From positions 1-9,046 of the forward strand of contig CAMUZD010000049.1 of NCBI GenBank assembly GCA_947165115.1: 9,046 nucleotides of DNA. Reading direction: 5' to 3'. The notes under the pieces were generated by a model that saw only the letters and a program-made list of their open reading frames with translations, was not told the origin of the DNA and did not search any database. Shown here in pieces: positions 1 to 5,848 of this stretch. Positions within the stretch are counted from its first letter, which is position 1. Every line of letters starts with the position of its first letter. The stretch is from an uncultured Clostridia bacterium (GTDB taxonomy: Bacteria; Bacillota; Clostridia; Oscillospirales; Acutalibacteraceae). The position numbers and the translations under genes are program-made.

Positions 1-325
1 GAGCGCCGTAGCCGTAACCGTAACCGCCCTGAGGCGCCTGCGGCGGAACCTGCTGAGCCTCGACATATTCGGGCGCGGGAGCCGGTTCCTCTGCGGCTTC
101 CGCTTTTTCTGCCGGCTCTTCTGCCGGCCCGGGAGCGGTATAACCGCTTGAAACATCGGTATAGGCCGGAGCCTCTTCGCTCTGCGCCGGCGCGGTGTAT
201 CCGGATTCGTCTGCCGGAGCTTCTGCTTCTGCGGTCTCTGCGGGTTCCGTGTTTACTGCGGGTTCTGTGTTTTCAGTTGTTGAATTCTCCTCATCGGGAA
301 TGTAGCTGCCGTTTTCGTCAAACAT
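1..325 (-). CDS. Partial protein with Pro/Glu/Ala-rich N-terminus (3' end outside window)
   Basis: Only the first 108 codons are present. The ATG at 325 follows an AAAGGAG site with about 7 nt spacing, and the frame stays open to the window edge. The visible part is low complexity. Acidic, Pro/Ala/Glu-rich sequence fills residues 11 to 98, with the phrase SGYTAP occurring twice (residues 41-46 and 60-65), and it passes into a Gly/Tyr repeat, GGYGYGYGA, at the cut end. No signal peptide or membrane segment is visible yet. Such disordered cytoplasmic leaders often precede a membrane segment and a folded domain in clostridial envelope proteins. An HtrA/DegP-like serine protease is a possible identity because such genes often follow a response regulator and kinase, but this is guesswork from context. 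It follows the kinase gene by 93 nt. That it is a real gene is well supported; its function is unknown. Confidence 0.75.
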   Translation of the reverse strand, partial: MFDENGSYIPDEENSTTENTEPAVNTEPAETAEAEAPADESGYTAPAQSEEAPAYTDVSSGYTAPGPAEEPAEKAEAAEEPAPAPEYVEAQQVPPQAPQGGYGYGYGA

Positions 326-332
326 AAAATCT

Positions 333-340
333 ACTCCTTT
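333..340 (-). promoter_or_regulatory. Ribosome binding site of the partial gene at 325
   Basis: Minus-strand AAAGGAGT lies 7 nt before the ATG at 325. It fixes the start of the Pro/Glu/Ala-rich protein, whose composition alone would not decide it. Confidence 0.75.
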
Positions 341-369
341 TCTGTGAGTATCTTCCCTTTACATACAAA

Positions 370-401
370 AATATATACTGTATTTTTTACATTTATTTGA
401 A
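370..401 (-). promoter_or_regulatory. Possible weak promoter before the partial gene
   Basis: The 93-nt spacer after the kinase gene is very AT-rich. On the minus strand it holds TTCAAA (396-401, 4 of 6 to the -35 consensus), 18 nt, then TATATA (372-377), with an overlapping TATATT at 370-375. An AT-rich inverted repeat (AAAAATA / TATTTTT, 367-387) overlies the -10 region. The gene could equally be read through from the kinase, since no clear terminator lies between them. This is weak evidence from sequence likeness only. Confidence 0.3.
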
Positions 402-418
402 CAGCGGGTAAATAAAAA

Positions 419-1906
419 TCACATAAGCGGCAGGCGGAATATGAATTCCGTCCATTCGCCTTCCTCGCTTCTCGCAGCTATATCGCCGCCGTGAAGCTCG
501 ACTATCGTTTTGCAGAGATACAGGCCGAGGCCGGCGCCCTTGACGTCGTAGCTTCTCGATTTGTCAATCTTATAGAAGCGCTCGAAGATGCGGTCGATTT
601 CCTCGGGAGCAATGCCCCTGCCGCTGTTGCGGATGCGGACTATCACCTTTTCGCTGTCGCGCTTTGAGTTGATTTCGATATATCCTTCGGGAGGAGTGAA
701 CTTGACCGCATTGTCAATCAGGTTATAGACGACCTGATTTATCATATCCTTATCGGCAATGATTTCGTTTTTGTCAATCGTCTCAAGGCCTCTGATTTCT
801 ATGCCCTTCTCATCGATTTTCTGCTCGAAGGTGAGCAGAGTCGTGAACAGCATTTCGCTGATATCGAATTTCACGGGCTTTATGTCAATCTTGCCCGCCT
901 CGATTTTGCTCATATTGAGCATTCCCGTAACCAGACGCGAGAGGCGCTTAACCTCCTCGGAGACGATGCCGAGATAATAGTTCTGCTCGGATTCGGGAAT
1001 CGTGCCGTCGAGAATGCCGTCGATGAATCCGCTTATGGAGGTCATCGGAGTTTTAAGCTCGTGAGAAACGTTTGAAACAAAGCTGCGCCTTGACATCTCA
1101 AGATCCGATAAATCCTTTGCCATTGAATTGAATGAATCGGCGAGCTCATCGATTTCGGTCCTCGTTCTGCTTCTGATTTTTATTCTCTGGGAGAAATCGC
1201 CGAGAGCGTACTGCTGAGCCGCTTTTGACATCTGGCGCAGAGGCCGTATCATTCGTGATGTTGAAATATAAACAAGGGCAAACGCGATAACAAACGAGAG
1301 CAGTGTTGCGAAAAGAAACAGGCTGAAAATAGTGGTAACATAGGGAACAAGGCCTGTCGCAATCGGCTTGGTCGCGACGACCGCCCCGCGCACGACATCG
1401 CCCGACATGATCGGAACAGCCACAATGAAGCTCTGATTCACGAGATGGCCGCCGAGATCGCCGCCCGACGAGCGGAAGTTTTCGCCGCCGACGAGAGCCT
1501 CCATTATTTCTTCCGGCACCTGATATTTGCCGTGGACGATACAGTCGCCGTCGGAATCAATCAAGCCGTTCGCGCGGATAAGATCCTTGCAGTAAACGGC
1601 CTGGCCAGCCTCGTTGACTATGAAATAATCGGCGTCGGTCGCGTTGGAAATCTGGAGGAGGTTGTTGCATATCATGATGACCGAGCCGCGGCTGTTGCCC
1701 TCAAGATAGTTTGAGATGAGCAGCTCCTCGGTGCTGTTGCGGATATTCACGGCGTTTTCCTCGAGCATTTCCATTCGCTCGTTCATCCAGACGCCCGAAA
1801 CCATGAGAATCAGTCCCGCGCCCGTGAAAATGAAGGCGACGAGTATGATACCCATGGTGATGAAGAAATATTTCCTGAAAAGACCGGATTTTCTCTGCTT
1901 TTTCAA
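419..1906 (-). CDS. Membrane sensor histidine kinase (HAMP-HisKA-HATPase)
   Basis: This is a 495-residue sensor kinase that should autophosphorylate on His and pass the phosphate to the response regulator encoded just upstream. Domains in order are a short basic N-terminus, TM1 (about 13-41), an extracytoplasmic sensor region of about 145 residues (42-186), TM2 (about 187-215), HAMP (about 216-270), a HisKA domain with phospho-acceptor His282 in SNVSHELKTP, and an ATPase domain. The ATPase shows the N box NLIDNAVKF (Asn395, Asn399), F box FERFY (441-445) and G2 box GAGLGL (457-462). The G1 box reads NSGRGI, with Asn where Asp is commonest; this also occurs in active kinases. The start chosen is TTG at 1906, because GGAGGAG lies 9 nt before it and translation then begins KKQRKSGLFRKYFF directly ahead of TM1. 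A longer reading from TTG at 1948 has no ribosome site. The signal sensed cannot be told from the sequence. Confidence 0.93.
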   Translation of the reverse strand: MKKQRKSGLFRKYFFITMGIILVAFIFTGAGLILMVSGVWMNERMEMLEENAVNIRNSTEELLISNYLEGNSRGSVIMICNNLLQISNATDADYFIVNEAGQAVYCKDLIRANGLIDSDGDCIVHGKYQVPEEIMEALVGGENFRSSGGDLGGHLVNQSFIVAVPIMSGDVVRGAVVATKPIATGLVPYVTTIFSLFLFATLLSFVIAFALVYISTSRMIRPLRQMSKAAQQYALGDFSQRIKIRSRTRTEIDELADSFNSMAKDLSDLEMSRRSFVSNVSHELKTPMTSISGFIDGILDGTIPESEQNYYLGIVSEEVKRLSRLVTGMLNMSKIEAGKIDIKPVKFDISEMLFTTLLTFEQKIDEKGIEIRGLETIDKNEIIADKDMINQVVYNLIDNAVKFTPPEGYIEINSKRDSEKVIVRIRNSGRGIAPEEIDRIFERFYKIDKSRSYDVKGAGLGLYLCKTIVELHGGDIAARSEEGEWTEFIFRLPLM

Positions 1907-1915
1907 GCTGCAGCT

Positions 1916-1922
1916 CTCCTCC
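1916..1922 (-). promoter_or_regulatory. Ribosome binding site deciding the kinase TTG start
   Basis: Minus-strand GGAGGAG sits 9 nt before the TTG at 1906. No comparable purine-rich site precedes the TTG at 1948, so this site moves the kinase start 14 codons downstream of the longest reading frame. Confidence 0.75.
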
Positions 1923-1929
1923 GAAAAGC

Positions 1930-1955
1930 AAAACGCTTGCCTGCGCAAGCGCTTT
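1930..1955 (-). terminator. Hairpin between regulator and kinase, attenuator-like
   Basis: On the minus strand GCTTGCGCAGGCAAGC forms the core of a perfect 7-bp stem (CGCTTGC / GCAAGCG, arms at 1934-1940 and 1945-1951) with a 4-nt loop. One mismatch and three further A-T pairs extend it. In the transcript it is followed by a broken U tract (GTTTTGCTTTT). It begins 20 nt past the response regulator stop and ends just before the kinase ribosome site. Stem plus U-rich tail resembles a weak intrinsic terminator or a processing/stability hairpin that could make regulator mRNA more abundant than kinase mRNA. The fold is seen directly; the function is inferred. Confidence 0.5.
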
Positions 1956-1974
1956 ACAAGATAAATTTACTTAA

Positions 1975-2664
1975 TTATTCGGTGGTCGCGAATTTGTAGC
2001 CGACCGACCATACGGTTTTGAGTTCCCATTTATCGGAAACTCCCTCGAGCTTTGCGCGAAGGCGCTTTACGTGAACGTCAACTGTTCTCGAATCGCCGTA
2101 GTAATCAAAGCCCCAGACCTCATCGAGGAGCTGATCCCTTGTGAAAACTCTGTTCGGATTGCTCGCGAGGTGATAGATGAGCTCAAGCTCTTTGGGCGGA
2201 GTGTCAATCTTTTTGCCGTCAACGACGAGCTCGTAATTCGTAAGGTTGATTATGAGCTTATCGAAGCGGACCTCTTTGATATCCTGCTTGTCTGCGCTGC
2301 CGCTTCTGCGAAGCACGGCCTTGACTCTCGCCATAACCTCTTTGGGCTCAAAGGGTTTCACGATATAGTCATCCGCGCCGAGCTCGAAGCCGAGCACCTT
2401 GTCGAAGGTTTCACCCTTCGCGGTAATCATGATAATCGGCTTCTCCGAGAATTTGCGGACCTCGCGGCAGACCTGCCAGCCGTCGAGAACGGGAAGCATG
2501 ATATCGAGGAGCATCAGATCGGGCTCCTTCTCCTTATAGACCTTGACGGCATCGCCGCCGTTGTTGGCTGTGTATACCTCATATCCCTCTTTTTCGAGAT
2601 AGAGTCTGAGCAGTTCGGCGATGTTGCTGTCATCGTCAACCACAAGAATTTTCTCTGTCGCCAT
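1975..2664 (-). CDS. OmpR/PhoB-family response regulator
   Basis: This 229-residue, full-length transcription factor should be phosphorylated by the adjacent kinase and then bind DNA. The receiver domain (about 1-120) has the acidic pocket Asp10-Asp12 in ILVVDDD, phospho-acceptor Asp54 in LMLLDIMLP, the switch Thr81 in IMITAKG, and Lys103 in YIVKPF. The winged-helix DNA-binding domain (about 130-227) has the expected PPKELELIYHLASNPNRVFT, VWGFDYYGDSRTVDVHVKRL and VGYKF blocks. The ATG start at 2664 is supported by AGGAGGG 6 nt upstream. It is the first gene of the two-gene unit and has its own likely promoter near 2720. PhoB-like regulators with this kinase type control phosphate, envelope or antibiotic stress responses; the sequence does not say which. 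Confidence 0.96.
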   Translation of the reverse strand: MATEKILVVDDDSNIAELLRLYLEKEGYEVYTANNGGDAVKVYKEKEPDLMLLDIMLPVLDGWQVCREVRKFSEKPIIMITAKGETFDKVLGFELGADDYIVKPFEPKEVMARVKAVLRRSGSADKQDIKEVRFDKLIINLTNYELVVDGKKIDTPPKELELIYHLASNPNRVFTRDQLLDEVWGFDYYGDSRTVDVHVKRLRAKLEGVSDKWELKTVWSVGYKFATTE

Positions 2665-2670
2665 AAATAT

Positions 2671-2677
2671 CCCTCCT
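2671..2677 (-). promoter_or_regulatory. Ribosome binding site of the response regulator
   Basis: Minus-strand AGGAGGG lies 6 nt before the ATG at 2664. It is one of the strongest ribosome sites in the window. Confidence 0.8.
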
Positions 2678-2716
2678 GTTAATGCTGTGAATACTTTTAT
2701 TCATTTTACAATTTCA

Positions 2717-2747
2717 ATTATACATGCGAATATAGAATTTTTGTGAA
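2717..2747 (-). promoter_or_regulatory. Likely promoter of the two-component operon
   Basis: On the minus strand a perfect TATAAT -10 (2717-2722) is preceded by TTCACA (2742-2747, 5 of 6 to the -35 consensus). The spacer is 19 nt, longer than the ideal 17. A TG pair sits directly against the -10. Transcription would start near 2710, giving a leader of roughly 45 nt before the response regulator ATG. The surrounding sequence is AT-rich, as expected for a sigma-A promoter; the long spacer suggests it may need help from an activator, possibly the regulator itself. Confidence 0.5.
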
Positions 2748-2766
2748 TTTGAGAATAAAGATTTAT

Positions 2767-2814
2767 GAATTCGGGGGAACCATGCCGCTTTTGGTAACCT
2801 TAATTCCGAATTCC
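2767..2814 (-). repeat. Inverted repeat after galM, possible weak terminator
   Basis: GAATTCGG at 2767-2774 is repeated in inverse as CCGAATTC at 2807-2814. Between the arms a shorter ACCA/TGGT pairing is possible. In the minus-strand transcript this would fold after the galM stop and before the regulator promoter, where an operon terminator belongs. It lacks a clean U tract (the following bases are ATAAATCTTTATT), the loop is long, and one arm is shared with the heptamer repeat, so the terminator role is uncertain. Confidence 0.3.
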
Positions 2815-2830
2815 GAAATCCGCATTCCGA
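2803..2830. repeat. Tandem 7-bp repeat (ATTCCGA, about four units)
   Basis: Four consecutive heptamers read ATTCCGA, ATTCCGA, AATCCGC, ATTCCGA on the plus strand; three are identical and the third differs at two positions. The array begins 8 nt beyond the galM stop and occupies the galM-regulator spacer. Copies with this phase were not noticed elsewhere in the window. It could be a simple replication-slippage repeat, a dispersed genomic heptamer repeat, or protein binding sites at under one helical turn. Confidence 0.7.
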
Positions 2831-2838
2831 ATTGCAAC

Positions 2839-3873
2839 TTATTCTCTCACCGAAAATCTGAAAACGGTTGTGCTTCTGAATTCCTCGCCCGCGTCAAATG
2901 TGCACTGCGGGAATTCGGGCATATTCGGGGTGTTGGGATAATACTGCGTTTCGAGGCAGAATCCGCAATACTGTGTGAGCGGCTCACTGCCCTTGCCGGG
3001 CCTTGTTCCGTCAAGGAAATTCGCGCAGTAGAGCTGGACTCCGGGCAGGTCGGTGAAGACCTCCATAACCCTGCCGCTCGAGGGATCGTAAGCGACCGCC
3101 GCAGGGCCGTCCCCCTCGTTGAGGCAGAAATTATAGTCATAGCCTCTGCACTGCTTGAGCTGCTCGTCGTCTGCGTTGATATCCCTGCCGATGGGCTTCG
3201 CGGTCCTGAAATCAAAGGGTGTGCCCTCGACCTTTCTTATCTCGCCTGTCGGAATCGAGCGCGAATCCGTCGGGGTGAAGGCGTCCGCATTTATCATAAG
3301 CTCATGAGAGAGTATGTCACCCTTGCCCGCGAGATTGAAATAGGCGTGATTTGTCATATTGATTACGGTCTTTTTGTCGCTGACCGCCGAATATTTAACC
3401 TCGAGCGCGTTGTCTTCGTGGAGAGTGAATACAACTTTGAAATCAACTTTGCCGGGGAAACCCATTGCGCCGTCGGGGCTGGTATAGCTCATTTCGAGGG
3501 AGTTGTCGTCAATGATAATCGCTTTCCAGACCGCGTGGGAGAGCTCGCCGCCGCCGTGAAGGCAGGTGATTCCCTTCTCGTTTTTAACAAGCTCATAAGT
3601 CTTGTCGTCGAGCTCGAATTCGCCGTCTGCGATTCTGTTGGCGTATCTGCCGACCGTGAGGCCCTGATAATTCGAATATTTTTCGTGGCCTTCGATTGTA
3701 TCAAAGCCCATAAGCACATCCGCAAATTCGCCGTTTCTGTCGGCAGCGTAAATGCTGTTTATCGCCGCGCCGTAGGTGATGATGTCGGCGGCGGTGCCTT
3801 TTGAGTTGCTCAGGGTGTATAAATCGACCTGAACGCCGTCCGCGGTTGTTCCGAAATCCTTTTTGACTATCAT
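2839..3873 (-). CDS. galM: Aldose 1-epimerase (mutarotase)
   Basis: This 344-residue protein interconverts alpha and beta anomers of hexoses such as galactose or glucose in the cytoplasm, feeding the Leloir pathway or other sugar kinases. The length is normal for the family. Conserved blocks are GRYANRI (76-81), CLHGGGE with His106, the hallmark NMTNHAYFNLAG with His176 (general acid), RGYDYNF with Asp246, and FCLETQYYPNTPN with catalytic-base Glu309. Spacing of these residues matches known GalM enzymes. The ATG at 3873 follows AAAGGAG at 3881-3887, which lies inside the end of the preceding gene; only 2 nt separate its stop from this ATG, so translation is probably coupled. It is the last gene of the operon that also carries a sugar symporter, which supports a sugar-use role. 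The sugar specificity cannot be read from the sequence. Confidence 0.95.
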   Translation of the reverse strand: MIVKKDFGTTADGVQVDLYTLSNSKGTAADIITYGAAINSIYAADRNGEFADVLMGFDTIEGHEKYSNYQGLTVGRYANRIADGEFELDDKTYELVKNEKGITCLHGGGELSHAVWKAIIIDDNSLEMSYTSPDGAMGFPGKVDFKVVFTLHEDNALEVKYSAVSDKKTVINMTNHAYFNLAGKGDILSHELMINADAFTPTDSRSIPTGEIRKVEGTPFDFRTAKPIGRDINADDEQLKQCRGYDYNFCLNEGDGPAAVAYDPSSGRVMEVFTDLPGVQLYCANFLDGTRPGKGSEPLTQYCGFCLETQYYPNTPNMPEFPQCTFDAGEEFRSTTVFRFSVRE

Positions 3874-3875
3874 AT

Positions 3876-4628
3876 TTACTCTCCTTTATTGATATCGGCT
3901 ATGTAGTATCTGCCGCGCTTTTTGGTTGAGAAGCCGAACTGAATCGCCTTCTGCGGGCAGCGGTTGATACACGCCGTGCAGTGCTGACATTTTTTGTGAA
4001 CCCAGACGGGTTTGCCGTTTTTGATTTCAATCGCCTTGTCCGGGCAGATTTTTTCGCAGAAGCCGCAGCCGTTGCATTTTAAATCCGCCTTATAGAGCAG
4101 GGTGGTGCGGAATAAACCGTAGAGCGGATACATAAACGCTGTGACAAGGTTCTTTTTGAAACTGCTTCTGATATAGACGCCGTGCTGATTGATTGCCTCG
4201 GCAATCTTATCGAGCTTGGCGTTTGCCTTTTCGAGCCTTTCGCGCGCCTCTTCGGCGGTCGAGGGCTCATAGGCGATGACATAGTTATCGGGCATACGCA
4301 GGGAAACGCTTAAATCGGGCTCTCTGCCGAGCGCCTTTGCAAGCTGCTTATCCGCCGCCGCGGTTTCCGCCCCGCAGGTGATGACGCAGAAGACATATTC
4401 GCCCAGATTATCCCTTATCTGCGGATTTGAGGCGAAACGTTTCACCATTTCGGGCAGGCCGGAGTAGTAAACCGGAAACACGAAGCCCGTCACATCGGAT
4501 TTGCCCTCGACGGATCTTACGGTGCCGTTATATATCGAGGCGATATTTACGCTTTTGTCTTCGGTAAGCACGGCAAGCTTCTGCGCCGCAAAACGCGAAT
4601 TGCCCGTGCCGGAAAAATAGTAAATCAT
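3876..4628 (-). CDS. EFR1-type flavodoxin / 2[4Fe-4S] ferredoxin protein
   Basis: A 250-residue cytoplasmic redox protein. The N-terminal flavodoxin-like domain (about 1-150) opens with YYFSGTGNS, the phosphate-binding loop for FMN, and has FPVYYSGLPE and VITCGAE, typical of this family. A linker with hydrophobic stretch (about 160-180) leads to two 4Fe-4S motifs: Cys185, 188, 191, 195 in CNGCGFCEKICP and Cys214, 217, 220, 224 in CQHCTACINRCP. All eight ligands are present. Such flavodoxin-ferredoxin fusions are common in anaerobic clostridia and shuttle low-potential electrons, but partners are mostly unknown. The ATG at 4628 overlaps the preceding stop as ATGA, with CGGAGG 10 nt upstream. 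The same arrangement in one operon with galM suggests co-expression, not necessarily a shared pathway. Confidence 0.92.
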   Translation of the reverse strand: MIYYFSGTGNSRFAAQKLAVLTEDKSVNIASIYNGTVRSVEGKSDVTGFVFPVYYSGLPEMVKRFASNPQIRDNLGEYVFCVITCGAETAAADKQLAKALGREPDLSVSLRMPDNYVIAYEPSTAEEARERLEKANAKLDKIAEAINQHGVYIRSSFKKNLVTAFMYPLYGLFRTTLLYKADLKCNGCGFCEKICPDKAIEIKNGKPVWVHKKCQHCTACINRCPQKAIQFGFSTKKRGRYYIADINKGE

Positions 4629-5269
4629 AAGGAATAATCCTCCGTTTCAAACAGATTCCACGGAAAACGCTCCGGGTTGGGTTTCTCCGCGAAAGCCATC
4701 CTTTTTCCCGTAACGGGGTGGGTAAAAGCGAGCGAATACGCAAAAAGCGCGAGCTCGCCGCTTCCTCCGCCGTATCTCCCGTCGCCGTAAACGGGGCAGG
4801 AGCGGGATGCAAACTGGACTCTTATCTGATGGGTTCTGCCGGTATGCAGAGCTATATCCGCGAGGCAGAGCCCCTGATTTTCACTTAATATTCTGTATTC
4901 AAGGCGCGCCTGCTTTGCCCCTTCGCCGCCTTCGGCGCAGACGAAGGACATGTTTTTGCGCGCGTCTCTTTTAAGCCAGTCCTCAAGAATTCCCGAATCA
5001 TTTACGGGCCTGCCTCTGAGGACGGCGAAATACTTCTTGCTGAATTCTCCGCCCCTAATCTGCTCAGAGAGAGCGGCGGCGGATTCTTTATTCAGCGCAT
5101 ATACCATGATTCCCGCCGTTTCGCGGTCGAGCCGGTGGACGGTAAAAATCCGCAGCTCCGGAAACAAATCCGCGACCGACTTGCCCGCCTTATCTTCGGC
5201 CCTCTCGCTGAGAATGCCCGCGGGTTTGACAATCACGAGGATATCGGAATCCTTATACAGAACCTGCAT
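4625..5269 (-). CDS. RluA-family pseudouridine synthase
   Basis: A 214-residue enzyme that isomerises uridine to pseudouridine in rRNA or tRNA. It shows the opening ILVIVKPAG (10-18), the catalytic block VHRLDRETAG with nucleophile Asp48, SKKYFAVLRG (77-86), the RluA-type LHTGRTHQIRVQFA (141-154) and YGDGRYGG. It has no N-terminal S4 domain, so it is a minimal single-domain member; the exact target base is unknown. The ATG at 5269 is chosen: it starts MQVLYKDSDILVIVKPAG, as family members do, and has GAAAGG about 7 nt upstream. A longer reading begins at a TTG at 5317 and adds 16 residues unlike the family, lying inside the tetR-type gene. With the chosen start it overlaps that gene by 17 nt, implying coupled translation. 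Confidence 0.93.
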   Translation of the reverse strand: MQVLYKDSDILVIVKPAGILSERAEDKAGKSVADLFPELRIFTVHRLDRETAGIMVYALNKESAAALSEQIRGGEFSKKYFAVLRGRPVNDSGILEDWLKRDARKNMSFVCAEGGEGAKQARLEYRILSENQGLCLADIALHTGRTHQIRVQFASRSCPVYGDGRYGGGSGELALFAYSLAFTHPVTGKRMAFAEKPNPERFPWNLFETEDYSL

Positions 5270-5828
5270 CTTTCTGCCTTTCGATAGCGCGGTCGATTGT
5301 CGAGACGAGGCCCTCAAACATGAGCATAAACTCGCTGAGAATCTCCTCAGGGGGCTCTCTCATACCGGTCCGATACCATTCTGTGAGGCAGCCGCTGACC
5401 GCGTAATGATAAAACGAAACGATGAATTCGACCGTATGATCGGGCAGATTCTGATTCTCGGTGAGCTTGCGCACATAGTCGTTGAGAATCATTTTACTGC
5501 TCTTGAACATATATGTTTCAAGGTATTCATAGCTTCGCGAAGCGCAGATATTATTGATTATCTTCTTGTTGTTGTAGGAGACTTCAAGCAGGTTTGAGAA
5601 CGCGACGAGCCAGCGGAAGCCCTCGGAATGGGTTTCCACCATCTTGCTCTCCTCCATATTGAATATCTCTTCGAGCAGCTCATAGATATCGCTGTAATAG
5701 TAATAGAAGGTGTTGCGGTTGATATTCGCCGCGTCGACTATGTCCCTGACCGTTATCTTGTCAAACGGCTTCTGGCGGAGCAGGTCGAGGAAGGTGCGGT
5801 ATATCAGATCCTTCGTTGTGGTTGCCAT
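5253..5828 (-). CDS. TetR/AcrR-family transcriptional regulator
   Basis: This 191-residue DNA-binding protein probably represses or activates the operon it lies in. The N-terminal helix-turn-helix (about residues 8-55) is typical: FDKITVRDIVDAANINRNTFYYYYSDIYEL, where the turn ANINRNTFYYYY matches the family pattern. The rest (about 60-191) is the helical ligand-binding/dimer domain and resembles the C-terminal domain seen in DhaS-type regulators (TetR_C_8), including a late FIVSFYHYAVSGCLTEWYR block. The inducer is unknown. The ATG at 5828 has AAGGCGG about 7 nt upstream, and only 20 nt separate it from the symporter stop. Lying directly after a transporter gene, it most likely responds to the transported compound or its product; no operator can be identified because the operon's promoter lies outside the window. 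Confidence 0.93.
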   Translation of the reverse strand: MATTTKDLIYRTFLDLLRQKPFDKITVRDIVDAANINRNTFYYYYSDIYELLEEIFNMEESKMVETHSEGFRWLVAFSNLLEVSYNNKKIINNICASRSYEYLETYMFKSSKMILNDYVRKLTENQNLPDHTVEFIVSFYHYAVSGCLTEWYRTGMREPPEEILSEFMLMFEGLVSTIDRAIERQKDAGSV

Positions 5829-5848
5829 AAGGTCACCGCCTTTTAGAT

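Noticed and set aside
1..260. Repeated GC-rich words such as gccgg and ggttc suggesting a repeat array or CRISPR
   Set aside because: They are codons for a Pro/Glu/Ala-rich protein with irregular spacing and no constant repeat or spacers.
1318..1335. Asn in the kinase G1 box (NSGRGI) taken as a sign of a dead kinase
   Set aside because: All other kinase motifs are intact, and the N-S-G form is found in working clostridial kinases. The coordinates here are approximate only for the region; the motif itself is near 618-635.
2071..2682. Plus-strand open frame of 203 codons opposite the response regulator
   Set aside because: The minus-strand frame holds all receiver and winged-helix motifs; this frame is its shadow.
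2743..3804. Long plus-strand open frame opposite galM (353 codons)
   Set aside because: It lies antisense to a clear galM with all catalytic residues, has no ribosome site, and its translation resembles no family; it is a shadow of the codon bias.
5269..5317. TTG at 5317 as the start of the pseudouridine synthase
   Set aside because: The extra 16 residues do not resemble the family and lie within the TetR-family coding frame; the ATG at 5269 has a ribosome site.
4950..5597. Plus-strand open frame of 215 codons across the RluA and TetR genes
   Set aside because: It is antisense to two well-supported genes, spans their junction, and shows no domain.
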